This document shows positions 23,801-33,815 of a stretch of DNA of 64,000 nt, piece after piece; positions within the stretch are counted from its first letter, which is position 1, and every line of letters begins with the position of its first letter. The stretch lies in assembly GCF_010183535.1 (NCBI RefSeq), contig NC_071331.1, positions 1,612,001 through 1,676,000 on the forward strand, written 5' to 3'. The position numbers and the translations under genes were made by a program. The notes under the pieces were generated by a model. The model was not told the origin of the DNA, did not search any database, and saw nothing but the letters and a program-made list of their open reading frames with translations. This DNA comes from Caenorhabditis remanei (lineage: Eukaryota; Nematoda; Chromadorea; Rhabditida; Rhabditidae).

Positions 23801-24025
23801 TTCAAAACAATGATTTTTCCCGATTGACTATTCACAGCTACTTATTCTTCGTGTCTATGTTCTGTATTCCAGGCCAAAGCAATCGAGGAGCTGAGCGTTC
23901 TAGTGTCCCAATTGAAGAAAAAGGTATCGTCTGAAAATTCTGAGCCTGCTGAAAGTGTGGACAAAGAGTTATCACCAAAGTCATCGTTGTCATCTGAAGA
24001 ATCATCGAACTCTGATAATTATTGA
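20845..24025 (+). CDS. bHLH transcription factor A, HLH-17/31/32-like (Olig/bHLHe22 class)
   Basis: Three exons: 20,845-20,915, 23,549-23,681 and 23,873-24,025, giving 118 aa. Exon 1 encodes [17 protein letters not shown] and the start of the basic region. Exon 2, joined within an Arg codon (AG|G), holds the rest of the basic helix ([15 protein letters not shown]), the loop (VIPYAHGGS) and helix 2 ([18 protein letters not shown]). Exon 3 finishes helix 2 and adds a Ser/Glu-rich acidic tail ending NSDNY. Donors are GTGAGTG; acceptors are TTTTCCAG and TATTCCAG. The RERxRMxxLN basic region is that of E-box-binding bHLH factors; the closest family I know is C. elegans hlh-17/hlh-31/hlh-32. It presumably acts as a nuclear DNA-binding dimer. 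Intron 1 is 2.6 kb and holds two transposon insertions and a second exon-1-like 3' end (22,458 donor). No frame damage seen. Confidence 0.87.
21090..21632. mobile_element. TGGTCCC foldback MITE inserted in intron 1 of gene A
   Basis: Termini GGCTCTATTGGCAAAG / CTTTGCCAATAGAGCC, an internal palindrome with CTTAGGCTTAGGTTT arms, and many AAGAATGGTCCC repeats. Exact 8-bp target duplication AACATTTC at 21,082-21,089 and 21,633-21,640. The empty site is present once in gene C intron 1 (47,145-47,152), proving insertion after the A/C duplication. Frames seen on both strands are repeat translations. Confidence 0.88.
22038..22045 (+). promoter_or_regulatory. piRNA promoter octamer in intron 1 of gene A
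   Basis: CTGTTTCA followed by TGAT whose T (22,084) lies 39 nt downstream. It shows that piRNA units also sit inside the bHLH introns. Confidence 0.5.
22084..22104 (+). ncRNA. Predicted 21U-RNA (piRNA), intronic
   Basis: TGAT start at 39 nt from the octamer at 22,038-22,045; transcribed in the same direction as host gene A. Confidence 0.5.
22905..22972. mobile_element. 68-bp GGCCCGG mini-element in gene A intron 1
   Basis: CATATTTGTCAAGG at the left and CGACAAGTATG at the right enclose GGGCCGGGC and its complement. It is flanked by GAAAATAG / AAAAATAG (8 bp, one mismatch). Gene C intron 1 lacks it (near 48,555). It appears to be a short relative of the 14,012-14,361 element. Confidence 0.6.
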
Positions 24026-24863
24026 TAAAATCTTTCTTTTTTGAGACAATTTTTTAGAGTTTCCGATTATTTTCATATTTACAAAAAAATTACCACTTTT
24101 CTTATAAAATGGACAATTTAAATTATTAACAAATTTCTGAATAAATATCCGATTTCTGTAAAAAGTGGAGAGGTGGATCGTGTACGCATCTCGATTGCCT
24201 TGTGGTCAATTTTTGAATTTTTTCGCAGTTTCAAAGTACAAAGAAATACTGAAGAGAGCAAAACTAGCAATGACTTGTTTTTATGACATTGCAGAGTTTC
24301 GATGCAACCGAAGAGAATTTTTGAAGATATGTAGCTCAAGATATGAAAGATATTTTTTGAACCAAAAAATAAGACAACATAACAGATACAATGCGTCCAG
24401 CGGTAAACTGATTTCAATCTTATCTATACATATTAACTTTCAAAAAATTCAAATCAAAAACTGAATTAAATCTGAATAGAATTTGATTTAAATCACTAAA
24501 AAATCTACTCTGCATACCAACAGTTTCCTCAAACAATGAATATTTCTATTACAGCTACAACAGATAAAAATTGAAATTTTCACAATTTTGATTCCAAAGA
24601 CTTGGTTAACTGTCTTAGGTGGGAGGTGTAAATGATGAAAAGTTATTACCCATTCGCCGTCCGCTTGTTCAAAGCTCGGCCCGGAGACCATGTGGGGTCT
24701 GGTTGCGAACTTTTCATTTACACACGGCCTCCAGCGGAGGCCCTTTCAATGCAGGGCCGAACTTTGAGCAAGCGGTCAGCAACCGACGAATATGTATTAG
24801 CAGTTTCAAAATGAGAATAAAGAAAAACATTTAGTCCTCGGAAGTTAATTAGAAACTCCAAAT
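24026..24863. other. Downstream flank of bHLH gene A
   Basis: Non-coding; related to 36,976-37,360 and 49,691-50,160 after genes B and C. It includes an old inverted-repeat element at about 24,660-24,785 (GCTTGTTCAAAGCTCGGCCC against GGGCCGAACTTTGAGCAAGC). The two 99-codon frames at 24,118-24,464 overlap on opposite strands and are not kept open in the sister flanks. Confidence 0.5.
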
Positions 24864-25342
24864 CAGAGCTGTGCGGAAGTAAAATTTTCAAAAAAGGAAG
24901 AAGGAAGAAGGAAGAAGGAATAACATTTTCAAAAAGGAAGAAGGAAGAAGGAAGAAGGAAATGAAAAAAGCCCGGAAGAAGGAAGAAGGAAGGAAGAAGG
25001 AAGGAAGAAGGAAGTTGGGTTCCAAACCGGGAAATCGGAAGTTAATTTTGAAAATGACAAATTTGAGGAAACTTTTTTCTAGTCATCTCTGAAAACGAAT
25101 TTTGGCGTTGTTTTGCATACAAAATTCCATTAAAAATCACCAAAACTCCGCTGATATTCAGTCGAAAATTACAAAATTTTTGTGAACTTTTAACACGGAA
25201 GTCGAACAATTTCAACGGAAGAAGGAAGAAGGAAGAAGGAATAAAATTTCAAAAAAGGAAGAAGGAAGAAGGAAGAAGGAAGTGAAAAAATGCCCGGAAG
25301 AAGGAAGAAGGAAGAAGGAAGAAGGAATTCCGCACAGCTCTG
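24864..25342. mobile_element. hAT-like MITE with GAAGGAA arrays, copy 2
   Basis: Same CAGAGCTGTGCGGAA termini as the element at 2,028-2,528, inverted orientation. Exact 8-bp target duplication CTCCAAAT at 24,856-24,863 and 25,343-25,350. Confidence 0.87.
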
Positions 25343-25350
25343 CTCCAAAT

Positions 25351-25697
25351 CTATTGAACTCCATTTTTCCATATTTTATTTACATAGATATATATGTCGC
25401 GTATCGAAGCATTGTAATCTAGCATCCCCTCTTTTCCATCTTTATCCAACTTTTACAGTTTCAGTAAAAACATATTTCATCTCCGTCTAACTTACATTGC
25501 TGTAAATGCAGATCGAAATGAAGCAGATACTATATATAGACGAACCATTGGATTAATTTCGATTCCAATTATGGAAAATCAGAACACGAAACAGAGATCA
25601 TTTAGCTTTTGAGAAATATTTAGCCAGTTTCAAAACAAACTTTTCACCGAATGACTGTCACCAGCCAATGTTTCCTGATCAGTTAGTCATATTTCAG
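25351..25697. other. Duplicated spacer
   Basis: Related to about 40,440-40,740 and 51,410-51,720 (landmark TTTATCCAACTTTTACAGTTTCA). No gene apart from the exon-3 relic that follows. Confidence 0.5.
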
Positions 25698-25844
25698 TAA
25701 ATCGAGGAGCTGAAGGTTCTAGTGTCCAAACTGAAGAAGAAGAAAACATCGTCTGAAAGTTCTGAGCCTGCTAAGAGTGAGAACAAAGAGGCTTCATCAA
25801 AGTCATCGTTGTCATCTGAAGAATTATCGAACTCTGATACATGA
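25698..25844 (+). pseudogene. Orphan exon 3 of an hlh-17-like gene
   Basis: It follows an ATTTCAG acceptor (25,691-25,697) and aligns to exon 3 of gene A from IEELKVLVSKLKKKK to the Ser/Glu-rich tail (SSLSSEELSNSDT). The first codons are shortened (TAAATCGAGG in place of GCCAAAGCAATCGAGG). No exon 1 or 2 lies upstream of it. Unless used as an alternative last exon of gene A, it is a relic. Confidence 0.75.
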
Positions 25845-26497
25845 ATTTTAAGTGGAAATTTCAGAAAGGTTTTTTGGCTTTTGATACTTATGAAACAAGG
25901 GACTAGTAAAAAAAAAATTGGCCGCCATTGGCTAAGATTTGAAACAGTGGAGTTTAGATTAATTTCTTTGGTTTTTCAGACGTTATTTTCATATTCTATT
26001 AATTTCTCTGAAAATCTAATATTTTCCTATAACATGAAAAACAGTTATCAGTATTGAATCCAGTGAGTGGATTCAATACTGATTTGGATTGTAAAAGCAA
26101 CAAAAAAACTAAAAAGTTAAATTTCAGAAATTTAATACACTGAGAGTATTCGAATTATGCTATTACCAATAGTGTATGATGTGATAAATTTGAAACAGCA
26201 CCATTTGGAATAAAAAGTGTTTTATGAAGTTTCGAACAGAATGTTAAATTCTACCCTTTTATAGTATTTTTTAAGTTGAAAACTTTTATTCAAAAATTTT
26301 GATTCTGGAGAACAAAATTAATCTAAAATAGATGTCTACCCACGTTCTATATCAGGATGCTGTAATACTTAACTGAAAATTTGTTTTTGATTTTGGAAAA
26401 TCAAAATGTGAAACAAAAAATGTTCAGGTTCAAGAGCAAGTTTCTGAGAATATATTTTTGATCTAATCTTGAACTTTTATTTTCTCTCACACAAACA

Positions 26498-26617
26498 CAA
26501 TCAAAAAGCTAAGCGTTCTGGTGTATCAATTGAACAAAAAGAAAGCTTCTGAAAATCCTGATTCTGGAAAGCGAGTCTTCCTCAAAGTCATCGTTGTCAT
26601 CTGAAGCTTATGTATAA
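26498..26617 (+). pseudogene. Second orphan exon 3 relic
   Basis: More decayed: KKLSVLVYQLNKKK is still readable, then the sequence is shifted by small deletions before CCTCAAAGTCATCGTTGTCA. Two exon-3 relics in a row after gene A indicate repeated partial duplications. Confidence 0.65.
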
Positions 26618-27897
26618 ATACCTCTGAAAGGTTTTCGTTGCGGCATCAAAAATAACGGTAATCTAATAAGAACATGAACTTTTCTTTATGTAATTTTTTG
26701 TGTTCAAGTTTTTTTGTTTCTGAAAACGTCTTTCGAACATATTTTGTAACGAAACATACTAGTCAAATGGTACACATATGTAACAACATTGCGAAATGGT
26801 AAATCAGGTTTTGGTAGAAAACTTCAGTGAAGAGCTAGTCTATTGTAGAAACTGTTTACTAAACAATTTCAAACAGATACCTAGTTAGATTCTTGTGAAA
26901 AGTTATGCAACTAGAAGAAAATTGTGATATTTGACATTTCCCGCTTTAGAAAACCATAATTGTTTCAATAACAACTTGATTTCTTTTAAACCAAGCCGAG
27001 CCCACACAATTTTCAGTCGTTGCGGTAGAGAGAGTAAATGTCTGCCGATTTTATGAGTTCTACAGAACGTTATTTTCCCTGTGGAATGTGATGAAGGTCC
27101 AGATATCATTCTCATATAATGATTCCAGGCTATTCCGAAAAAGATTTTCGGTTTCAGAACTATTTCAAAAATAGTTTAAAAAAACTATTTTTCCAATTGT
27201 CCAAAAAAAGCAGAAGATTTTCAAGAATGATTTTCGGAGTGTTGCTTGTTGTTTATTTTGTCCTTACTGTTTCTTATGTGAAAAATATTGATGTTATTCT
27301 TGATCGAAACTGTTTTTGTAACTTCGTTTTCATTTATTTTAGCATTGGTAAATGTTTTCAGAGATAGCTTTTACATAAGTTTAGCTTTGTTACTGTTCTA
27401 ACCGCTTGTAAAAAGAAAATATGAATTGTAAGTGGCAGTATTCGCCTCTTCTATTCTATAGAAAAAATCTGAATAAAACATTGAAAAAGGAAGAATATTC
27501 TAGTTTGAAAATTTCAAATACCTGAAATGTTATCTGTTTCGTGATGATCACAACAGTTAGCGCTTCACACATATTCAATTGACGGTATTCTTTTCCAGAT
27601 CCAACAATTAGTATTGTTCTCCAACTGAAATATTTTGTTATTTTTATAAATCTAATAGTTAATAATTAGTTTCTAGAACATCTGAGGTAGCTTCAGGTCA
27701 TCACTTCGTTCCAGTGTATAGGTTAGAAGGTTCTTCAGATTACACTTCTCGTAAATCCAATCCATCTATTGAGAAATTAATTTGAAAATATTGTAAACAA
27801 ATATCACTAGATTTGCAGCGGTGATCTTGATAAGTCAACTTTTTTCGAGGTGGCCCATTTTATCGCATAGTTTTCCCCTCACCTTCTTTATTTTTCC
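26618..27897. other. Duplicated spacer block T, copy 2
   Basis: Non-coding, related to 13,381-14,732 and 41,580-42,940. Holds the empty site of the 14,012 element (27,529-27,536). No gene seen. Confidence 0.55.
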
Positions 27898-28107
27898 GCA
27901 TTTCTTAAATTGATACACCCGCTCGTTGAGATCTAATCTCTATTCATGAAAATGAGTAAAGAGTTCTTTGAAGCATTTCCGACCAGCTGTGGCATCTGGG
28001 GAAGAACATTGGAACAGATTGTTTCACACTTTCGATACTTTAAAATTAACTCTTACTGTTTCACAATGCTGATTTGCTTTTCTCTTGTTTTCATAAAGCG
28101 TTCTCTA
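27898..28107 (+). repeat. R unit 7 (split by a LINE)
   Basis: TTAAATTGATACACCCGCTCG type, with CAGCTGTGGCATC, GAACATTGGAACAGATTG and an intact piRNA octamer at 28,056-28,063. Its last 90 bp are repeated at 28,773-28,862 on the far side of the LINE. Confidence 0.8.
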
Positions 28108-28122
28108 GTGGTCTACTGAAAT
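28102..28122 (+). ncRNA. Predicted chimeric 21U-RNA with LINE-derived 3' end
   Basis: Octamer 28,056-28,063, CGTT start, T 39 nt downstream. The first 6 nt come from the R unit and the remaining 15 nt from the inserted LINE (sense strand). Confidence 0.45.
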
Positions 28123-28772
28123 ACTGAAATCGTTCAAATCCAACTCTCCCCAATTTTATATCTTCCTGTTTAAAACTTACGTTCTCCCTCTAGTTGAATA
28201 CTGCTCTGTTGTGTATTCTCCTCCCCCATCTTCGAAACTAGCGCATAAGCTCGAAACTCCTCTTAGATTCTTTTCGCGGAAAATTCTTCAACGCTGTAAC
28301 ACACCTTATCGATCCTACTATGAACGCCTCTCCCAACTTGACCTTCTTTCTATGCGCCACCGTAGGCTCAAAGCGCAATTACTTCTCTTATATAATCTTA
28401 TAATCGGCGCCTCATATTTTCCTAATCTTGAAACCCATGTCAGGTTACGCTCCTCCTCTCGTCGCCCAATGTGTCTCATCTGTGTAAATCCTAATTGTAC
28501 TAATTTCTTCTCAATTATTATACCTATATGGAATGCCATAACTTTATATGTCCCTCATTTCCTTTGCCCTTCAGTATTCAAGTCCCTTCTTGTGAATAAC
28601 ATTGCACTATTTTGATAATTTTTCTTTTATTCTCCTTCCACCTTGCTCAACTCCTATTTCATAATTCTCCTTCTTTACCCGGTTTCTTTTTCTCAGGTTT
28701 CGTCTCGTGAGGGACATTACCTGACCTCCAGTGACTTTTACTGTATATTTAAATAGTTAAATAAAATATCAA
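28108..28772 (+). mobile_element. 5'-truncated non-LTR retrotransposon (LINE) 3' end
   Basis: The frame is open from about 28,110 to 28,615 and reads like the C-terminal part of a CR1/Sam-type reverse transcriptase: YIFLFKTYVLPLVEYCSVVY followed by the thumb-like PLRFFSRKILQRC and RRLKAQLLLLYNLI. The stop is followed by a ~155-bp 3' UTR ending in a TTAAATAAAATATC tail. No catalytic RT motif is present, so it is a dead-on-arrival 3' fragment. Inserted in R unit 7. Confidence 0.8.
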
Positions 28773-28856
28773 ATTGTTTCACACTTTCGATACTTTGAAA
28801 TTAACTCTTACTGTTTCACAATGCTCATTTGCTTTTCTCTTGTTTTCATAAAGCGT

Positions 28857-28877
28857 TCTCTATTGGCCTCTTTCAAA
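28857..28877 (+). ncRNA. Predicted 21U-RNA (piRNA), right of the LINE
   Basis: Octamer 28,811-28,818, CGTT start, T 39 nt downstream. It shares its first 6 nt with the chimeric partner at 28,102 and then continues into original R-unit flank. Confidence 0.5.
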
Positions 28878-29038
28878 TTCACTTTCACTGTTTTTTAATT
28901 TTCATATGTTTTTCTCTTCGTCTTATTATGTTAAAATCGTAGATTTTTTTAAAAATCCTACTTCATTTGCTTTAACGCCCAGTTTGATTATCAGCCGTTC
29001 GCAATATCGAACTCGAAACTTGAAAACATTTTCATTTA

Positions 29039-29381
29039 CCGTAAAAACTGTATTAGAGCGACACCTTTAATAGAACGACACCTCTAATAGAACGACAGCA
29101 AAATTAAGTTTCGAAAAATAGAGCGACAGCCTCTAGTAGAACGACAGCCTCTAATAGACCGACACCCTGTTTTTGGGTATTTTGGTTGTTTTTCATTAAT
29201 TTTTCACGTTTTTGTCTTCTGATTTCACTTTTATTCGCATAAATCGAACCTGACTAACTTTTAGAATTTCGTTCAAAAAATAGAGCGACAGCCTCCAGTA
29301 GAACGGCAGCCTCTAATATAACGACAACGAAAACCTGTTCGAAAAATAGAGCGACATGTCGCTTTAATACAGTTTTTACGG
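29039..29381. mobile_element. MITE with AGAGCGACAG repeats
   Basis: Termini CCGTAAAAACTGTATTA / TAATACAGTTTTTACGG flanked by TA on both sides (29,037-29,038 and 29,382-29,383), as for Tc1/mariner-type MITEs. The interior is built of degenerate copies of CTCTAATAGAACGACAG. The sister region near 16,690 lacks the element. Confidence 0.8.
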
Positions 29382-30058
29382 TATTTTTAAAACAGTTTTC
29401 TCGGAGTACTAGCTTTTTCTGTGACTCCACTTGAAATTTGTTGAGAGGGCGATGAAGGTAGCGGTCGGAGACTGATCGCCTCTCAGAAGAAATATAAATT
29501 CGTCCCAAAATAAAGTGTATGCGGCATGTTTGTAAGATAAGCGATGTTAGAAAGAACACAAAATTATCACACAGAATTGAAGTTCCAATTGTAAAAAAGA
29601 TTTCGAGTGGAGTTTCAAAATTGAAATTTTAACGGAATCACTGTAATGATATATTTCATACGAACTTACAATTAATATATTTTTTAAACCGATAAATTAA
29701 AAGAACTCGGTGAAACCGGAAAAAAAACTCATCAGTTGAAAATAATTCGCATTTCTCTTTTTTAGTATAATACTTCCTCCTGATAAATTTATTTTCAATG
29801 CAATTCCAAGCAACTGATGATCTAAAATTCAATGAAAGGGGATCTCAAATATTGTTTTGATATGATATGTTTTTTTCTGTTTCAATTGACGGGTATTGTT
29901 TATTTAAATAACACAAAAACCAGTAAGACACAGCCCACTCAACATCTCTAATATGGAAATTTGCAATGTCTAAATCAATAAACGTTACCTTAATTCATAC
30001 CCTCTTCATAAAAAGACCACATTTTACCACATTCCCTCCCATTTCCCTCTTTTCCCCG
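29382..30058. other. Duplicated spacer
   Basis: Matches about 16,700-17,120. A 120-bp GC-richer stretch at about 29,440-29,560 has no counterpart there and is probably another small insertion. piRNA octamer at 29,877 with CAGT start 40 nt downstream. Confidence 0.5.
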
Positions 30059-30310
30059 CATGCTCTGAATTGATACATCCGCCAATTGAGATCTAATCTC
30101 TATTCATATAAATGGGAGGGAGTTATGACAATTCAAATGGAAGACACCCCTCCCCCATCCTTTGGTCACTTCCGACCATCTGTTGCATCAAGGGAAGAGC
30201 ATTGGAACAGATTGATTCCTGTTTTGGATATTTTGAAACTAACTATTACTGTTTCACAAGGTTGATTTGCTTTTCTCTTGTTCTCATGAAATTATTATTT
30301 AGTTGATAAC
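30059..30310 (+). repeat. R unit 8
   Basis: CTCTGAATTGATACATCCGCC type with CATCTGTTGCATC and GAGCATTGGAACAGATTG. Intact octamer at 30,249-30,256. A 64-codon frame from 30,112 shares YDNSNG and CCIKGRALEQI with unit 1. Confidence 0.8.
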
Positions 30311-30489
30311 GTTCAAAAAACATCTAACCTTGAAAACTTGTTTGCTTGACTCTTTAGTTCCAATTTGCTGCGTAACTGAAAAAGACAGAATCATTTAATA
30401 AAACCTACAATCATGTTTCCCATATTTTTGAAGCAGTTTTTAAATCGAGCTATATAAATCGAAATTTCTATCACTAACAAGCTAGCTTA

Positions 30490-31539
30490 CACAGGTCGTT
30501 CGCAAACGATCCGTTACGGATGCTTCGGACGATCGCGCACGGTCCATATCGGTACCGAAAAAAAGACTCGTTATGGATCCATAACCGACCTGTTTGCGAA
30601 CGTCCGTATATGGTCCGTACGCGATCCGTTCATTTCTGGTTGCTCTCCTTGCCCTCCCCTTCCAATTTTTATCTATTTTTAAAGCAAAAAAGCAATATAA
30701 TGACTCATTTATTTCAGAAAAAAACATTAAAACAATTAAAAATTCAAGAAAGATAGAAAAAATCAACAAAAAACGAATATAACATTTTTAAAAATATTCC
30801 TCATTTTTCGTCGATTTGTATCGGTTTTGTGCCAATATCCATAATTCTGTCGATTTTTGAAACCAAAGTCCTAATGGAGCCGCCTCAATCCTTTTCCGCA
30901 TGTTCGGCACTTGATGCTCTGAAAATTCATTTTTCTCATTTTTATCTGGAAATGAATCGCTCACTCACCGAAAAACTGCTTGAAAGTAGATTGTTTCTGC
31001 ATAATTCATCGAAAAATATTAAACTTTCGGCTCCTTATTTCTTGATTTGAATATCCGACATGACTCTGAAAAATAGAAGTCCTATACTGTGTTTATAGGT
31101 CGCCGATAGACAAACCTCAACAAAATTGTTGTCCATTTTGTTCGAATTGGTCTCCAATAATTTTATCAGCCTGGAAAACCATGAAAAAGTAAATAAATCG
31201 AAGATATTTGAGAAAAAAATAGGAAAAAAATATTCGAAATAAAAATAAAAATTGAGCTGGCCGCGAGAGAAAAAGTTAGTCCAATCATCCATATATGATC
31301 CGTTTGCGAAAGCAATCAGAGTCCCTGAGCAGGACGTCGTAAACCATCCTCACGCGATCTAGTATCCGAGCAGTGCGCACACAGTCGATACCAAAGTTGG
31401 ACATCCATAAACGGACCGTGTGCGAATGAGAAATACGAGTCGTGCGCGAACGACCTATCGCGAGAAGCGTCGTTACGGATCCGTAAAGACTCCGCATAAG
31501 ATTCGCATCCGTAACGCGTCTACTCGCGAACAACCTGTG
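30490..31539. mobile_element. 1,050-bp Harbinger-like non-autonomous element
   Basis: Termini CACAGGTCGTTCGC / GCGAACAACCTGTG, with a matching subterminal GTTACGGATGC on both sides. It is flanked by the 3-bp duplication TTA (30,487-30,489 and 31,540-31,542). The empty site AGCTTACTGGGTG is intact near 44,159. A TWA target duplication suggests the PIF/Harbinger superfamily. CG-rich repeats (TTTGCGAACG, GATCCGTTACGG) occupy both ends and the middle is AT-rich. Frames at 30,482-31,533 look spurious. Confidence 0.8.
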
Positions 31540-31885
31540 TTACTGGGTGTATACAGAGTTAAACTTGCAGTTTCAGAAAATAGTTTGGGGAGCATCCAAA
31601 AAAAACGCAATCAAGGATCAGACATTGTAAATGCAACCAACTTCTAATGAAAATCTGGAACAGTAAAATCTTGAAAAACAGTATTTTAATTATTTTTCCG
31701 TTCCATTTGAGTGATATCTCTTTCTGATTGATACAGAAACCACTGTCTATCAATTATCTCCAGAACCCCTATTCTTATTGACTAAATCAGTGAATATTAT
31801 CCTAAGTTGCTTTTTTTTACAACACTCACTTCTCTTTTTATATATTTTCCCGCATAATCACCCATTGCCCTTCTTTTTCCCGCAA
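31540..31885. other. Duplicated spacer
   Basis: Matches 44,160-44,500. No gene seen. Confidence 0.5.
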
Positions 31886-32160
31886 GCTCTGAATTGATAC
31901 ATCCGCCAATTGAGATCTAATCTCTATTCATAGAAAGGGGAGAGAGTTATGGCAATTCAAATGGAACGACACCCCTCCCCCTCCCTTTGGACACTTCCGA
32001 CCATCTGTTGCATCAAAGGAATAGCATTGGAACAGATTGCTTTATGCTTTGGATACTTTTATGGAGAGTGTGTTTTGATGATAGCTGTCATTATTAAACT
32101 AACTTTTACTGTTTTGAAATGTTGGTATATTTTTCACGTGTTTATACATAAATCAATTTT
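31886..32160 (+). repeat. R unit 9
   Basis: CTCTGAATTGATACATCCGCC type, E-box CATCTG, GGAATAGCATTGGAACAG, then the GAGAGTGTGTTTTGATGATA form. The frame at 31,949-32,359 starts in a different register from those in units 1 and 8. Confidence 0.75.
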
Positions 32161-32705
32161 CTTAAGTAATAAACTCAAGAAACAATTAGTATGGACAATT
32201 AGTAATCTTCCTTCTCAACTAAGATTGTTTTTCTCACTGTTTCTTGAACTCCATTTTCCCCTTGTTTCCACAATTGTAACAATTGCGAAGTCGTTTATAG
32301 GAATGATTCTGATCCTCCAAATAAGATACCCACCTTCTTACTATTCCTATTCATTATAATAAGTTCCAAGTATATCTAATGAAGCTCCAGGATGCATTAC
32401 GTATTCCTATTGCACTATCTATGCATTTTCAATAGATTCCTCCCGCATATTAGCAATTCAGATACTTGCTTAATGTTATTTGCCGCGGATAGAATGAATT
32501 CATTAACTTTATGTTAATAACTTCTACCTTTTTTATTTTCTTGAAGCAGTTTTCTTGAGAATCTAGTTATTTTCAAAAAGTAACTTGTTGAAATACAGAA
32601 AACCGGCCACAGTTGCTTGTGGGAAATTTTTTGTTGGGTGAATTTTGTAAAGGGACTCGCTGAAAACTGTAATTTAGATTAGATGTTAGATGTAGGCCTA
32701 GCAAA

Positions 32706-33525
32706 TTCACCGGGTTCAAGGGTTTAATTACACAAGTTTGAGGAACAGATTGCTTTTTACGTCGTGTTCTTCTTACCCTCTGGGAAGTTTTTGGTCCTTG
32801 AGACAGTATTGCTCCCAGAGGTATGTTAAACCCCGGATTTTCTTCATTAACTAAAGGTTAACTCCTTTGGGAAGAAAAGTCGTTAGGTGGATCAAAACCC
32901 CAAGTTTGTATGCCTGGAAAAAAGAGGATATAAACATTCCTGCTTTTTCTCCATAAAAGGGCTACAACAAAGTGGGGACCTTTGTATCGCCAATCTTTTT
33001 AAGGCTTCCTGATAGCCGGTAATATCAGATGCTCAGCCTGCCACGATCTGATCTGGCATAGTGTTTGGAAGGTCTCTGTCTCTCGATCTGAAAGAGAGCT
33101 CTGGCCGGAAGAACACACGAGTGGCAGGTTGAATGCCGACCGGTGCTGGAGGGGTCAAACCCGAAGGTAAGGTTGTAGGCCGTGAGGCTCCTGGCGGGGA
33201 ACTCCGTCATAGTCAGTGGTGTGCCAACACCCGACGGCTATGACAAAGTTGGAGAAATCCTGTGGTGTTAAATTTTCGGGAGGGCGAAGGTTAAGTCGGA
33301 TCCTGAGTCCACTGCGAGCAGCTATACCTAACCAAATAGTGATGCCGGTGGGATCAACTCGGGTGAAGATGTTCCCTTAGCTCGACCCTCTGCACAAACC
33401 CACCGTCTGATAAAAAAGACAAGCGAGAGACCTATCAAAATCTCTCGTCGCAGCTAGCGGACCTACCGTGAGGTAGACCCCCGCCGCTGTAAGCAGGCTC
33501 GCCATATGTCGAACTCGTGCTAACT
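32706..33525. mobile_element. GC-rich insertion of unknown family
   Basis: About 820 bp with much higher GC than its surroundings, absent from block S copies 1, 2 and 4 (the right junction rejoins at ACTTCCTTG, compare 19,852). It has many short conserved-looking tracts (CTGCCACGATCTGATCTGGC, CCTACCGTGAGGTAGACCCC) but no convincing ORF. It could be a 5' UTR fragment of a LINE or a structured-RNA-derived element; I do not recognise it. Confidence 0.5.
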
Positions 33526-33794
33526 TCCTTGCCTTTTGCAAATTTATTGTAACCTCAAAACTGATTTTAACTGATTAAATAAAATTATGAGTAGTAATTC
33601 TTGTCAGTTAAATTTTTTGGGGAACATAACAATCAATGCATTGAGAAAACTATGGTACAAGTCAGTAATAAGAAAGATTTGAAGCAGCAATTTTTGAAAA
33701 ACTAGACTCTGTCTTGAAATTTCTCTACTACTTGTATGGATATGCTTGCCGTTTCAGTATCATTACAAACTTTCATCACAATCAGCTTTGTCAA

Positions 33795-33815
33795 TTGTAT
33801 TTCGTTAGACACCTC
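33795..33815 (+). ncRNA. Predicted 21U-RNA (piRNA), block S copy 3
   Basis: Orthologous to 11,408 and 45,879. CAAT start with T 39 nt past CCGTTTCA (one mismatch from the octamer). Confidence 0.4.

Larger units (their letters stand above)
28018..28862. repeat. 90-bp direct repeat flanking the LINE insertion
   Basis: 28,018-28,107 and 28,773-28,862 match over 90 bp with two visible differences (TTAAAA/TTGAAA, GCTGAT/GCTCAT). This is either an unusually long target-site duplication or a pre-existing repeat. Each half contains a complete piRNA promoter. Confidence 0.75.

Noticed and set aside
24118..24464. Two 99-codon ORFs on opposite strands
   Set aside because: They overlap, have no motif, and the sister flanks after genes B and C do not keep either frame.
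28211..28615. Host gene of 134 codons
   Set aside because: The frame extends upstream and reads as the C-terminal tail of a non-LTR reverse transcriptase followed by a LINE-like 3' end.
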